Shown here: positions 44,265 through 53,284 of the stretch, piece after piece | Position numbering within the stretch: position 1 is the stretch's first letter | How the letters are laid out: each line of letters opens with the position of its first letter | Assembly: GCF_014203755.1 (NCBI RefSeq) | Contig: NZ_JACHJS010000001.1 | Coordinates: 868,001-932,000 of the forward strand | Reading direction: 5' to 3' | Source of the DNA: Saccharothrix violaceirubra | Lineage (GTDB): Bacteria > Actinomycetota > Actinomycetes > Mycobacteriales > Pseudonocardiaceae | Length of the DNA: 64,000 bases | Made by a program: the position numbers and the translations under genes | The notes under the pieces: generated by a model | What the model saw: the letters and a program-made list of their open reading frames with translations, nothing else | Databases searched by the model: none | Told to the model about the DNA's origin: nothing

Positions 44265-44534
44265 ATGGCAGGGACTTCGGAACGGATCGAAGCTCGGCGT
44301 CGTGCCAGGGAGACGACGGCGCGACGGGTGCGGGAGCTGCGCGAGAGGGAAGAGCGGCTGGGCCGGATGGCGGCGGCGTTCTTCGAACAGGACGCGTTGC
44401 GGGAACGTCACGAGCTGGCCTCGGCCCGAAGCGTCGTGGGGTTGCTGGACGCCGGAGAACCGGTCGACGCGGTCGCGGAACTGCTGGGCGTGGAGGTGTC
44501 GCGGGTGCGGTGGCTCGCGCGTCGCTGTCGGTAA
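44265..44534 (+). CDS. small coiled-coil/HTH protein near the relaxase
   Basis: 89 residues from ATG 44265. A highly charged helix (ERIEARRRARETTARRVREL) leads to a second helix and then a C-terminal AVAELLGVEVSRVRWLARRC, which looks like a helix-turn-helix recognition unit. It is divergent from the small secreted gene and sits between the relaxase and the maintenance block, suggesting a DNA-binding accessory. No family assigned. Confidence 0.55.
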   Translation: MAGTSERIEARRRARETTARRVRELREREERLGRMAAAFFEQDALRERHELASARSVVGLLDAGEPVDAVAELLGVEVSRVRWLARRCR

Positions 44535-44539
44535 GCCGG

Positions 44540-45439
44540 TCAGGCGCGGGTGAGGTCGTCGACTTCGCGGCAGTGCACGCACAGCTCCTGGTCGGCGTGG
44601 TCGCCGCACCGCTCGCACCGGCCGGTCACGCGTGGCACCACGGGTCGCGGTCGCGGGGCGGGGCCGGGGTCTGTGGGCAGGGGGTTCCGCTGGACCCAGT
44701 CCGCGATGACGACGCGGTCGGCCACGGTGGCGTACTTGCGCCACCACTGGGCCAACAGGGCGCGTGGCCGGTTGTAGGTGGCGGCCAGGAACGCGCAGCG
44801 GGCTTGCACGGCGTCGGCACGGGTGTGACCGGGCGGCAGGGCGGGGACGCCGGGACGGCCCCGGTCGCGGCACTCGCCGCACAGCCCGTCGTCCCCGTCG
44901 GCCCGGTGGTCCTCGCGGGTGCGTTCGGTCCAGCACCGCACGCACGGCGTGCCGCGCAGGGCGGGGACGGCGGCGCGGTCGTAGTCCAGGCCGCTGGCGT
45001 AGACGCGGTCGGTGGTGGCCGGTTCCTCGACGGCGGGTTCGGGCGGGATGGCGCGGTCGGCGATGCGCAGGGCGGCGCGGCGTTCGGGGGTCAGGTGACG
45101 GATTTCCCCGGTGCGGCCGGACGTGTCGAGGTCGCGGGGGGCGGTGCGGTGGGATCGGCGGATGGTCGGCGGTTCGGGGGCGGGGCGTGCGGCTTGGCCG
45201 AACGCGGCGATGACGGCCCGGTCGTCGTCGGTGGTGGCGGCTTTCCAACGGGCGCGCAGGTGCACCACGGCCCGTCGGGGGAACCGCTCGATGGTGTCCA
45301 CGCACGCGGCGATGAGCGCGGACGTGTGCGGGTCGGCGTCGGCCAACAGCCGTGTGGTGTGGAATTTCGCGGTGCGCAGGTCGCCGTTGCGGATGGCTTC
45401 GGCGACGGTGTCCAGACGGGTCGAGAACGCACAGGTCAC
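44540..45439 (-). CDS. zinc-ribbon protein of the maintenance block
   Basis: 299 residues from GTG 45437-45439, with GGGAG upstream. The N-terminal helical part includes VAEAIRNGDLRTAKFHTTRLL. There are two Cys clusters: CVRCWTERTRE with a following GLCGECRDRG near the middle, and CERCGDHADQELCVHCREV at the end, both of C-x2-C...C-x2-C zinc-ribbon type. Between them, FLAATYNRPRALLAQWWRKYA is helical. Unknown function; DNA or RNA binding is plausible. Its 3' end abuts the convergent small gene. Confidence 0.6.
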   Translation of the reverse strand: MTCAFSTRLDTVAEAIRNGDLRTAKFHTTRLLADADPHTSALIAACVDTIERFPRRAVVHLRARWKAATTDDDRAVIAAFGQAARPAPEPPTIRRSHRTAPRDLDTSGRTGEIRHLTPERRAALRIADRAIPPEPAVEEPATTDRVYASGLDYDRAAVPALRGTPCVRCWTERTREDHRADGDDGLCGECRDRGRPGVPALPPGHTRADAVQARCAFLAATYNRPRALLAQWWRKYATVADRVVIADWVQRNPLPTDPGPAPRPRPVVPRVTGRCERCGDHADQELCVHCREVDDLTRA

Positions 45440-45665
45440 GGTGATCAGCTCCCGGGAACGGTCCGCCGGATTCAGGAGCGACGTCCCGATGGATTTCCGG
45501 CGCCACCACTATTCTAATTCCATGCGAATTACACTGCTGCGGTCCGGACCGCTTATCACCTGTTCGTGGTCGTGGTATTTCGGTGACCATTTCGCGAGGG
45601 TGCGGCAGGAGGGGCGGCGCGCCACGGAGGGCAGGCCCCTGGCCTGCCCTTGTCTTCCTGTCTGA

Positions 45666-45800
45666 GGCCCGGCGGTGGTCCGTCAAATCGCGCGCTTTGG
45701 CCGGAACAATTTCAACGAATTTCACGGGGTGGGGGTCCCGGTGAAATTCGTGCGCTCTGAAATTGTTCCGGACAGCGATTTGACGGACCACCACCGGGCC
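45666..45800. repeat. 135-bp imperfect palindrome behind the ssb gene
   Basis: The left arm begins GGCCCGGCGGTGGTCCGTC and the right arm, reversed, is nearly the same. Three blocks pair: a 26-bp outer block with one mismatch (to AAATCGC), a 14-bp block CCGGAACAATTTCA and a 12-bp block ACGAATTTCACS. They are separated by unequal bulges (9 versus 3 bases, 0 versus 6 bases), with a GC loop of 12-14 bases. No ORF of substance spans 45440-45858. No flanking duplication was found. Confidence 0.85.
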
Positions 45801-45858
45801 GTACACTGCGCCGCCCCTCCTGACGTGCCCGGAGGTGACCGTCACGAACCAAGGCGAG

Positions 45859-46245
45859 TCACGCCGAAGCCTCCGCGGGAACGCTGTCGGTCTGCTGAGC
45901 GTTCGCCGTGGCGTAACGCAGTGAAAGGCCGATGTCGTCGATCTCGAACTCGATGACGGTCCGCTTCTCGTCGTCCTTCTCGTAGGACCGCTGCCGCAGG
46001 CGCCCGTGGGCGACGACCCGGCTGCCGCGTCGCAGCGATTCGGCGGTGTTCTCGGCGAGCCTGTTCCAGCACACGCAGCGCAGGAACAGGGTGTCGCCGT
46101 CCCGCCATTCCCCGGCCTGCCGGTCGAACGTGCGCGTCGACGAGGCGATCGTGAAATGGGCGACCGCCGTCCCGCCCTGGGTGAACCGCAGCTCGGGGCT
46201 CGCGGTCAGGTTCCCGATGATCGTGGTGAGGGTTTCCCCGGCCAT
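45859..46245 (-). CDS. ssb: single-stranded DNA-binding protein
   Basis: 128 residues from ATG 46243-46245. OB-fold features of SSB: TTIIGNLTASPELRFTQGG, VAHFTIASSTRTFDRQAGEW and FLRCVCWNRLAENTAESLRRG, then VVAHGRLRQRSYEKDDEKR. The usual acidic C-terminal tip (DDDIPF) is missing, and the protein ends SVPAEASA, typical of mobile-element or accessory SSBs. It would coat the transferred strand during conjugation or establishment. It lies downstream of DUF4192 in one transcript. Confidence 0.92.
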   Translation of the reverse strand: MAGETLTTIIGNLTASPELRFTQGGTAVAHFTIASSTRTFDRQAGEWRDGDTLFLRCVCWNRLAENTAESLRRGSRVVAHGRLRQRSYEKDDEKRTVIEFEIDDIGLSLRYATANAQQTDSVPAEASA

Positions 46246-46259
46246 GACGTGCCTGCCTT

Positions 46260-47261
46260 TCAGTCCTGGGTGCGGTCGCTGAAGTACGAACGGAGCCGGT
46301 CGGGTGACATGCCGGCGGCCATGGCCTTGACGACCAGATGGGAGAGCCGGTGCCCGGGATGTGCCGTCTGGGCGCGTTCCAGGGCGAACGTGGCCAGCAC
46401 GCCGTCGCCGCGCAGGATCACCGACACCCCGAACAGCACCGCCGCCTCCGCGCACCACGGCGGCGGGCACTCCCGAATCAACTCCGACCAGAGCCGTTCG
46501 GCGTCACGGGCACGCGGGCCGACCACCAACGCGAAGCACGCGTCGCGGACCTCCATGTCGGACAACGCCCAGGCCAGGTCGGCGATCTCGCCGTCGGTCA
46601 ACGGCGTCGACCGTTCGGGGACGGCGTCGACCTGGGCGGTGACCAGGGCGAGCTTGTCGGCGCGCGTGCACGGCTCGTCGGGACGGCCGGGCCACGCGTC
46701 CACCGCGACCTCGTCCCACCGCCGCTCGGCCTCCCCGATCAACTTCGCGCGGCGGGCCAACGTGGCGTCGTCGGCCGGGGCGACCAGGGCGCGCATGGCG
46801 TCGCGGTCGGGGTAGGTGACGTAGCCGCGCAACGCGGTCAGCATGGCTATGCGGGTGCCGCCCGGCTCCGGCAGGGCACCTCCGATCGAGGGGTCGTCGT
46901 AGGAGAACCACTCGGCGCCCGCTGCCACCTCGGGAACACCGAAGCCTTCCAACGACATGTCGAGCAACGACAGGACCTCGGCCAACGCGGTCACCCGGTC
47001 GTGGTGTCGCCGGGTGGCGTGGTGGTCGCCGACCACGACGGCGACCATGCTGTCGCAGCCGCCGGACTGAAGCCGGGTGACGACCGCGGCGGCGATCTGC
47101 CGGTCGGTCGCGGTGAGGTCCAGGCGCATCACCCACGTCATACGGTCGCCGCGCACGGCCAGGCAGACCAGCGACTCGACGGGGTAGAAGCCGATCAGGT
47201 GGGGCAGTCCGGCGATCAGGTCCTCCGTGTCGCACCGGACATCGATGTGTTCTTCGGACAT
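46260..47261 (-). CDS. DUF4192 protein
   Basis: 333 residues from ATG 47259-47261. It opens with CDTEDLIAGLPHLIGFYPVESL, the DUF4192 signature (PxLLGFxPxxSLV), then CLAVRGDRMTWVMRLDL, and later RAKLIGEAERRWDEVAVDAW. The C-terminal half is helical, with LSHLVVKAMAAGMSPDRLR at the end. DUF4192 proteins are common in actinobacterial chromosomes and mobile elements; the function is unknown. It ends 14 bases before the ssb start. Confidence 0.88.
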   Translation of the reverse strand: MSEEHIDVRCDTEDLIAGLPHLIGFYPVESLVCLAVRGDRMTWVMRLDLTATDRQIAAAVVTRLQSGGCDSMVAVVVGDHHATRRHHDRVTALAEVLSLLDMSLEGFGVPEVAAGAEWFSYDDPSIGGALPEPGGTRIAMLTALRGYVTYPDRDAMRALVAPADDATLARRAKLIGEAERRWDEVAVDAWPGRPDEPCTRADKLALVTAQVDAVPERSTPLTDGEIADLAWALSDMEVRDACFALVVGPRARDAERLWSELIRECPPPWCAEAAVLFGVSVILRGDGVLATFALERAQTAHPGHRLSHLVVKAMAAGMSPDRLRSYFSDRTQD

Positions 47262-47386
47262 GGTTGTCTCCCAAGGGTTTCCCTCGTGGCGGTCCGGCCG
47301 GTCGCCCTCCGCCCGGGGCCCCTCCACAGGGGGAGCGGGGGTGGTCCAAGCGCTTTCCTTGGACCACCCCTGGTGCCCCTGTAGCG

Positions 47387-48607
47387 TCACCTCGGGCGGT
47401 GGGCGGACGTCATCGCGGTCAGTGCCAGGTCGTCGAGCGCGTCGGCGCGGTCCGGGTCGGCCACGGTCTGGCTGAAGCTGGTGATCGCGTGCGCCAGACC
47501 GCCGGTGGTGAGCTGCCCGCCGGCGATGAAGTGCCGCAGCACGCCCTCGCGTTCGGCGTCGGTGAACCCGAGTCGTTTGGCCACGACCTTGACCGTGCTT
47601 TCCGGCTGGGTGACCGGGGTGGCGGCGGTCTGCTCGACGTGGTCGACCTGTTCGGCCAGGAACTCGGGCGACAACCAGTGCCGCACGGCGTCGCGGGCCT
47701 GGGAGGCGATGACGGCCAGGTGCTTGTTCTGGGTGTCCCGGGACCAGGTCACCGTGCCCGCTTCCATCCGGCCGCTCATGTGCACCTTGCGCACCGCCAA
47801 GGCGGGCAACGTCAGACCGTTGGAGCACACGCGCACGAACAGCTCCGGCTTGAGCGTCACCGACCCGTCGCCGATCTCGGAGTTGGAGAACCGGAACCCG
47901 GCGAACACCACCGGTTCCTCGTCGTAGCCCTGGCCTTCCGCCTGTGCTGCCCGGCGGCCGTCGTCGAGGTCGGTGACGATGCGGCGGCGTTCGGCGTCGA
48001 GAGTGGGATCGGAGAACGGGTTGCGGTACCCGGCCAGCAGCGCCGGGGCCAGACGGGCGACGCCGGGGGAGTAGACCTTGCAGTGCATCGCCGACTCGGA
48101 CAGGTCGCACGCGCGGACCTCGACGTCGACGTCGGCCTGGCGGATGCCGTCGAGCACGGCGGTGAGCACGTCGAGGTTGTCGATGATGCCGTAGCTGTCC
48201 GACAACATCGCCCGCAGCACGCCGTCCCCGTCGTCGCGGCGGAACAGGCGCAGCAGGAACGACCGCGGATCAGGCGGGTTGTCGGCGTGGCCGTGCAGCC
48301 AACCGTTGACGTTCGCGTCGAACAGGTCGACCCGTTCGGCGCGCAGGCGGCGCAGGTAGCGCAACGAGATGCCGAGCTTGGCGGCGATCGTGCCGTCGGC
48401 CGCCGCCGTCGGGACGTACCTTCCGTCCACTGTGGTCACTCCGCGTTCGTCCAACAACGGCGTGACGCCGGACAGGACGATCGCGCCGCGCTCGGACCGG
48501 ATCGCGGTGGCGGGGGCGACGACGTCGAGCTTGGCGGCGTGCTGATGACGCAGGATCGCCTCCAGATCGCGCAGGGTGGCGTTGCGGGCGCAGGTCGGCA
48601 GAGACAT
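47387..48607 (-). CDS. DUF932-like plasmid/phage protein
   Basis: 406 residues from ATG 48605-48607. It has LRDLEAILRHQHAAKLDVVAP, then RYVPTAAADGTIAAKLGISLRYLRRLR, LSDSYGIIDNLDVLTAVLDG and FRFSNSEIGDGSVTLKPELFV with VRVCSNGLTL. The sequence L-SD-Y-x-IDN-x-x-x and the SNSE-x-G-x-G-SV segment are typical of DUF932 proteins on plasmids and phages. Role unknown; consistently part of replication and maintenance regions. Between ParB-like and DUF4192 genes. Confidence 0.8.
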   Translation of the reverse strand: MSLPTCARNATLRDLEAILRHQHAAKLDVVAPATAIRSERGAIVLSGVTPLLDERGVTTVDGRYVPTAAADGTIAAKLGISLRYLRRLRAERVDLFDANVNGWLHGHADNPPDPRSFLLRLFRRDDGDGVLRAMLSDSYGIIDNLDVLTAVLDGIRQADVDVEVRACDLSESAMHCKVYSPGVARLAPALLAGYRNPFSDPTLDAERRRIVTDLDDGRRAAQAEGQGYDEEPVVFAGFRFSNSEIGDGSVTLKPELFVRVCSNGLTLPALAVRKVHMSGRMEAGTVTWSRDTQNKHLAVIASQARDAVRHWLSPEFLAEQVDHVEQTAATPVTQPESTVKVVAKRLGFTDAEREGVLRHFIAGGQLTTGGLAHAITSFSQTVADPDRADALDDLALTAMTSAHRPR

Positions 48608-48678
48608 GGCAGGTCCTTTCGTGAACGCGAACAGCTCCCCGACCGGGTCTGGTCGGGGAGCCGTTGTGGAATGGGGGA

Positions 48679-50034
48679 TCAGGCCGCTTCGGGGATGTCG
48701 GTGACGAGCTTCTCGACCCAGTGCCGGGCCAGACCCCACTTGGTCAACGCGGCGAAGTACCGCTTCTGGCCCGGGGTCGGCGTCCGCCACGTCTGCGGGC
48801 CCGTCGACTGCTCGTAGGCGGCCAGGACGATCGCGAGCAACACCGTCGTGAGCCGGTCCTGGCCACGCAGCTTCGACGTCAACGGGTGGGTCCTGCCCGC
48901 GCCGGGCTCGCGCAGACCGGGCAGGCGGCAGGCCAACGCGTGCCGGTCTCGGGCCGCGCGGAGAAGTTCGTCGTCACCGGCCAGCAGACTCTCGACGACG
49001 AATCGCAACGCACCGCGCGGAGGCGTGGATCGGGCGAGCAGTTCGCGCAACTTCGTCCGGCGGACCGTCTCTGCGGCCCGCCACGCCTGGTTCGACCGGA
49101 CCACCTGTGCGCGCTCCGCCTTGCGCTCGGCGTCCCACGGACGGTGCGGTTCGGACGTGGCCTGCCACGAGTCGGTGTGACCGTGCCCGGCCCAGTCCCG
49201 GCACAACCACGTCGCCCGCACCACACCGTCACCGTCGTCGGAGGTCACCAACGCCGCGTGCCCTGGGCAGGAGAGGTGATCTTCCGGCGCCACCGTCCGG
49301 CCCTGGTCCCGCAACCTGGTCAACGGCAACGTGCCCGAGACGATCTCCTCGACCACCGCGATTCCCTCGCGCGCCAGCCGCTCACGCAGCTCGGCGGCCT
49401 CCCGCCGCAACCGCGACTCCTCGCGCTGCTCGGCCAACGCGTAATCGAACGTGTCCGGGTCCCGGTCGAGGACCTCGGTCAGGTGCCGGTAGACCTCCTC
49501 GTCGTCCTCGAACGACGCCAACCCGGCTGCCTGGTCCAACGTCATTTCCGGATGCCGCTCCACCGCCGCCACGACCGCCTCGCTGCGCCGTGCCCGCAAC
49601 CCGGCGTGCACCACCTCCACGTCGGTGCCCAACTCGGCAGCCACCTCGTCGGGCCCGAGCCCGAACAACGTCAACTCCTCGAAGATCCGCATCCGATCCC
49701 CGGTCCCGTAACCGGCGCGGACCTCGTTGGCGATCCACTGATCCCGCAACCAGTGCCACTCCTCGGTGTCGGCCGCCTCGGTCACGATCACCGGAATCAC
49801 CGGGAACCGCTCCACCACCGACCGCGACACGATCGTCCGCGAATGCCCGTCCCGAACCCGCAACCCCTCACCGGTCGGGTTCGCGATCACCGGCACCACC
49901 ACCCCGTGCCGCCGGATACTCGCGCACAACTCCGGCCGCTCCCGCTCGACATCGGTCACCGTGCGGGAATTCCGGTCTACCAACAACACCCGCGGATCGA
50001 CCAACTCGAACCGCGCGTTCTCCCACCCAGACAC
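48679..50034 (-). CDS. ParB-like partition protein
   Basis: 451 residues from GTG 50032-50034, with GGGAGGGT upstream. The N-terminal ParB/sulfiredoxin domain has LVDPRVLLVDRNSRTV, RRHGVVVPVIANPTGEGLRVRDGHSR-type residues split by strand turns, and VIVTEAADTEEWHWLRDQW. A helix-turn-helix follows, GLGPDEVAAELGTDVEVVHAG. The C-terminal half includes a possible Cys site (HLSCPGHAALV) and long helices. It is first gene of the maintenance operon. No ParA partner is adjacent; the MinD-like protein at 8785 is the only candidate in the window. Confidence 0.8.
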   Translation of the reverse strand: MSGWENARFELVDPRVLLVDRNSRTVTDVERERPELCASIRRHGVVVPVIANPTGEGLRVRDGHSRTIVSRSVVERFPVIPVIVTEAADTEEWHWLRDQWIANEVRAGYGTGDRMRIFEELTLFGLGPDEVAAELGTDVEVVHAGLRARRSEAVVAAVERHPEMTLDQAAGLASFEDDEEVYRHLTEVLDRDPDTFDYALAEQREESRLRREAAELRERLAREGIAVVEEIVSGTLPLTRLRDQGRTVAPEDHLSCPGHAALVTSDDGDGVVRATWLCRDWAGHGHTDSWQATSEPHRPWDAERKAERAQVVRSNQAWRAAETVRRTKLRELLARSTPPRGALRFVVESLLAGDDELLRAARDRHALACRLPGLREPGAGRTHPLTSKLRGQDRLTTVLLAIVLAAYEQSTGPQTWRTPTPGQKRYFAALTKWGLARHWVEKLVTDIPEAA

Positions 50035-50510
50035 CACAGCACCCTCCCGAGGCTCCCGACCGGCCGTCACCGGCCACCCCGTTCCAGGTCGTGTCGATGC
50101 CGGCCGCACGTCCGCGGCCCGTGTCGGACGGGGCGCACTCCGCTTGGGACGGCGACGGCATAGCCGTGTCAACACCGCCAAGGCGTCCCGTCGGATTCCG
50201 CCCGACCGGAGGGAGGGGCACCGGAATCCGACGGGACGCAGCGGTTTGACACGGCGCCGGCGTCGGCCAGAGTGCGTCGACCCGGTCGACCCGGGCCGGT
50301 TTGTGAGTATTCGGCTCGTGAAGTCGTCGGGGCCGCAGACCAACCGTGCGTGGGGGCACGGTATGAAGATGCCTGACGGCGTACTGGGGTCGAGTCGACT
50401 GACCTGATCACCACCGTGCCGTCGGGTCGAGGTTCTGGGCGTACCGTCAGCACGGCGGGCCAGGCCGGCGTTGCCACGGATGAGTGATCAACCGGGCGCG
50501 ACCCACCACA
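50035..50510. other. region upstream of parB-like gene, no supported gene
   Basis: Contains the inverted repeat at 50163-50255 and otherwise no convincing frame. The divergent side leads to the CRISPR leader at 50511. Confidence 0.5.
50163..50255. promoter_or_regulatory. 93-bp inverted repeat upstream of the parB-like gene
   Basis: The left arm starts GCCGTGTCAA and ends GCGTCCCGTCGGATTCCG; the right arm is its complement. Inner stem of 18 bp is perfect (50183-50200 with 50222-50239), the outer 10 bp (GCCGTGTCAA) also match, and unequal bulges lie between. It sits about 130 bases before the parB-like start, where partition sites and autoregulatory operators are often found. Confidence 0.6.
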
Positions 50511-50640
50511 CTTCGGAACCCCAAGCGTGAGCAGACACGCCGGGAGGTTCCGAACCGCTGGGCGGCGTGTCGTCTTACTAATTGGGATCGTGGCCTGGTG
50601 GATGTTGTTAGGTTCGACGGACTTGCCTGTTCAGGCAGGG
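50511..50640 (+). promoter_or_regulatory. CRISPR leader, array 1
   Basis: This 130-bp segment matches 54951-55077, before array 2, in order and spacing: CTTCGGAACC, CAAGCGTGA, GACACGCCGGGAGGTTCC, GGGATCG, then GACGGACT and CCTGTTCAGGC directly before the first repeat. Less GC-rich stretches (TCTTACTAATTGGG) look like a promoter. Conservation at two arrays marks it as leader and sets transcription on the plus strand. Confidence 0.85.
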
Positions 50641-51984
50641 GCAGCGCGAGCCCTCCGGGGCTCGCGAGGATCGCAACTGCGCCTCGTTGACCCGCTTGCC
50701 CGCGTCGGCCTTGGCAGCGCGAGCCCTCCGGGGCTCGCGAGGATCGCAACTCGACCGCGCAGGTCAGCAATGCCTCGTACTCGGCGCAGCGCGAGCCCTC
50801 CGGGGCTCGCGAGGATCGCAACCATGGGGAGTACTCGCTGTTCGAGCCCTGCGACTTGCAGCGCGAGCCCTCCGGGGCTCGCGAGGATCGCAACCTGGCG
50901 GCCGTCGACCAGGTGCGCGACGCCCAGGGGCAGCGCGAGCCCTTCGGGGCTCGCGAGGATCGCAACGTCCAGGGCGGCGTGGGCGGCCTCCACGCCGGTG
51001 AGCAGCGCGAGCCCTTCGGGGCTCGCGAGGATCGCAACAGGACCTGTTTCGTGGTCGTGGTCGTGTTCAACGTGCAGCGCGAGCCCTTCGGGGCTCGCGA
51101 GGATCGCAACGCGGTCGGGGTCCCAGCACTCCCAGCGCGGCTCGAGCAGCGCGAGCCCTTCGGGGCTCGCGAGGATCGCAACCCCGACTGCGCACACGAC
51201 TGCGCCGACATCTCCCAGCAGCGCGAGCCCTTCGGGGCTCGCGAGGATCGCAACGGAGCGTCCGCGACGAGAAGTAGTTGTCTTTGGGGGCAGCGCGAGC
51301 CCTTCGGGGCTCGCGAGGATCGCAACACGGCATCTCCCGGGTGGTGTACCAGCGCAGTGCGACGCAGCGCGAGCCCTTCGGGGCTCGCGAGGATCGCAAC
51401 TCGATGCCGTCGGCCCACCGCTCCCGCTCGATCTCGCAGCGCGAGCCCTTCGGGGCTCGCGAGGATCGCAACTACCCGGCCGCGAACCGCCGCTGCGCGC
51501 GTGCCGCGCAGCGCGAGCCCTTCGGGGCTCGCGAGGATCGCAACTACCCGGCCGCGAACCGCCGCTGCGCGCGTGCCGCGCAGCGCGAGCCCTTCGGGGC
51601 TCGCGAGGATCGCAACCCCGTGGGGTCGATCGGGTACAGGATCGGCAGGTCGGCAGCGCGAGCCCTTCGGGGCTCGCGAGGATCGCAACCCCGTGGGGTC
51701 GATCGGGTACAGGATCGGCAGGTCGGCAGCGCGAGCCCTTCGGGGCTCGCGAGGATCGCAACACCTGGGCCGGGGTGCGCGCGGTCCAGGCGCCGGCCGC
51801 AGCGCGAGCCCTTCGGGGCTCGCGAGGATCGCAACGCCGTGTAGGCGGTGAGGTCCGCCTCCTCGCTGTACGCAGCGCGAGCCCTTCGGGGCTCGCGAGG
51901 ATCGCAACGTCGGCGTGGGCCTGGTCCAGGGCGTCGTCGGGGTCCAGGTAGCGCGAGCCCTCCGGGGCTCGCGAGGATCGCAAC
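50641..51984 (+). CRISPR. CRISPR array 1: 19 repeats, 18 spacers
   Basis: Repeat of 37 bp beginning GCAGCGCGAG and ending GGATCGCAAC, with the inner palindrome GCGAGCCC-TTCG-GGGCTCGC. Starts are 50641, 50714, 50786, 50858, 50930, 51002, 51074, 51146, 51218, 51290, 51364, 51436, 51508, 51580, 51653, 51726, 51799, 51872 and 51948. Spacers are 34-39 bp. Repeats 1-4 and 19 have TCCG in the loop, repeats 5-18 TTCG. The last repeat is altered at its start (GTA for GCA). The spacers after repeats 12 and 13 are identical, as are those after 14 and 15. Confidence 0.97.
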
Positions 51985-52142
51985 GGCTCCCAGGGCCTGG
52001 GCTACCTCGTCGCTGGCTGCAGTGCAAGCCCATTTGCCAAGAGATCGCGATAGCGGTGTTGCCGACCTTTGTGGACTTTCTGCCGCGCAACCTGCTGTTG
52101 GGTGGGGGCAAAGTAGTCCGAGGGATGCGTCCGGCTTCCCTG
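51985..52142. other. region behind array 1
   Basis: No gene seen. It carries the array's downstream flank and the end of the convergent NUDIX gene. Confidence 0.5.
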
Positions 52143-52610
52143 TCAGTCGGGCGTTTGTTGGTCCGCTCGGGTCGCAGGCCATCCGTGCGCGCTGAAAGCG
52201 ATGCCGGTGCGGTAGGCGTCGATGCCTGCCGCGGGGTAGTCGATGAGGTCGTCGGGTAGGGCGTCGAGGGGGAACCAGTCGACCGCGGAGCACTTGTCGG
52301 GTTCGCGGTTGGTCGGTTCGCCCGTCCACCGCAGGGCTTCGAAGAACAGGCCGAGGCGGGGTTCCAGGCCGGAGCCGTTGACGTGCAGGGTGTGGACCAG
52401 GCGCAGGTGTGCGGGGTCGATGTGGACGCCGACCTCTTCGTGGGCTTCACGGCAGGCGGCATAGAGGACGGATTCGCCGGCGTCTAGTTTGCCGGAGGGG
52501 AGGTGCCAGCGGCCGTCGAAGCGGGGGTCGGTGTCGCGGCGGCGGGTGAGCAGGATGTGGTTGTCGCGGATCAGGAGGAGGTGGACGTCGATGATGTGTC
52601 GGTCGGCCAT
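52143..52610 (-). CDS. NUDIX hydrolase
   Basis: 155 residues, ATG at 52608-52610. The NUDIX box is complete: G-KLDAG-E-SVLYAAC-REAHEEVGV (Gx5Ex7REUxEExGU) at about residues 40-62, preceded by RWHLPSG. N-terminal IIDVHLLLIRDNHILLTRRRD is typical of nucleoside-diphosphate-type NUDIX enzymes of the MutT group. Substrate not predictable. It lies between the two CRISPR arrays, with no cas gene beside it. Confidence 0.93.
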   Translation of the reverse strand: MADRHIIDVHLLLIRDNHILLTRRRDTDPRFDGRWHLPSGKLDAGESVLYAACREAHEEVGVHIDPAHLRLVHTLHVNGSGLEPRLGLFFEALRWTGEPTNREPDKCSAVDWFPLDALPDDLIDYPAAGIDAYRTGIAFSAHGWPATRADQQTPD

Positions 52611-53250
52611 CGGTCCTCGTTGCCGGTATGCGCGGGGTTGACTGCGGCGAGCCTACGCGTGCTGCGTGCGGTCGCCCACAGCTGATCGGCCTGTGGCGCG
52701 ACGGCACAAACCGAGGTCTGGGTTCCGCCGGTGACTCGGCATGTGGTCTCAGGGTTGGGGACTGGCGGGAGTCGTCCATGGCGCGACCGAAGACGTCCGC
52801 CCGCCACCGAGGTGGCTCTGCTGCATGGCTTCCAATCCAGAGCGCGGGCGAAAAGAAGCGCGTCCGCGTTCCAATCGCGTGCAACGGCGTGCCGATACAT
52901 GGTCGAAGGCTCGGTTCGCGCTGGGAGCCTGATCGTCGTGCGGGTCGCCGATGAGGTGGCTGCGTGCGGGAACCAGGCGATACCGAGGCGTGCGATCCCG
53001 ACCTCGCGTCGACCGAGCACGTCGATCATGCGGTCGATGGCGGGCGAGGTCACGAGCCAGGATCGGAACGGTCAGGCGGAGGTCCCCGATGTGGTCGAGT
53101 GGAAGTCGAGGTCTCGGGCCGGTCCTCGGAGGCGCCCTCGTCGCCGTCGAGGTCGCTCACGGAGTCGGCGGTCGGTCAGCGGCCAGGGCCTCACCATCCG
53201 TCGCCTGTCACTACGGATCAGGGCATGTGCGTTCGCGGAGCAGGGCCGGG
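52611..53250. other. 640-bp region without a supported gene
   Basis: Frames on both strands lack motifs, ribosome-binding sites and coding-like third-position GC. A minus-strand frame with IDRMIDVLGRREVGIARLG could be a decayed gene, but I cannot assign it. The IS3 copy 2 begins at its right end. Confidence 0.4.
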
Positions 53251-53284
53251 CGGTAGTTGTCAAGTCAAGTGAGACACGTTGTGT

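Noticed and set aside
45666..45800. The large palindrome as a simple terminator for ssb
   Set aside because: It is much longer than a terminator, bulged, and contains AT-rich pairing blocks; kept as a repeat of unknown role instead.
50447..52462. Long open frames running through CRISPR array 1 (and similar ones through array 2)
   Set aside because: They are made of the 37-bp repeat translated over and over with changing spacers; the repeat lacks stops in several frames. No start signal or domain is present.
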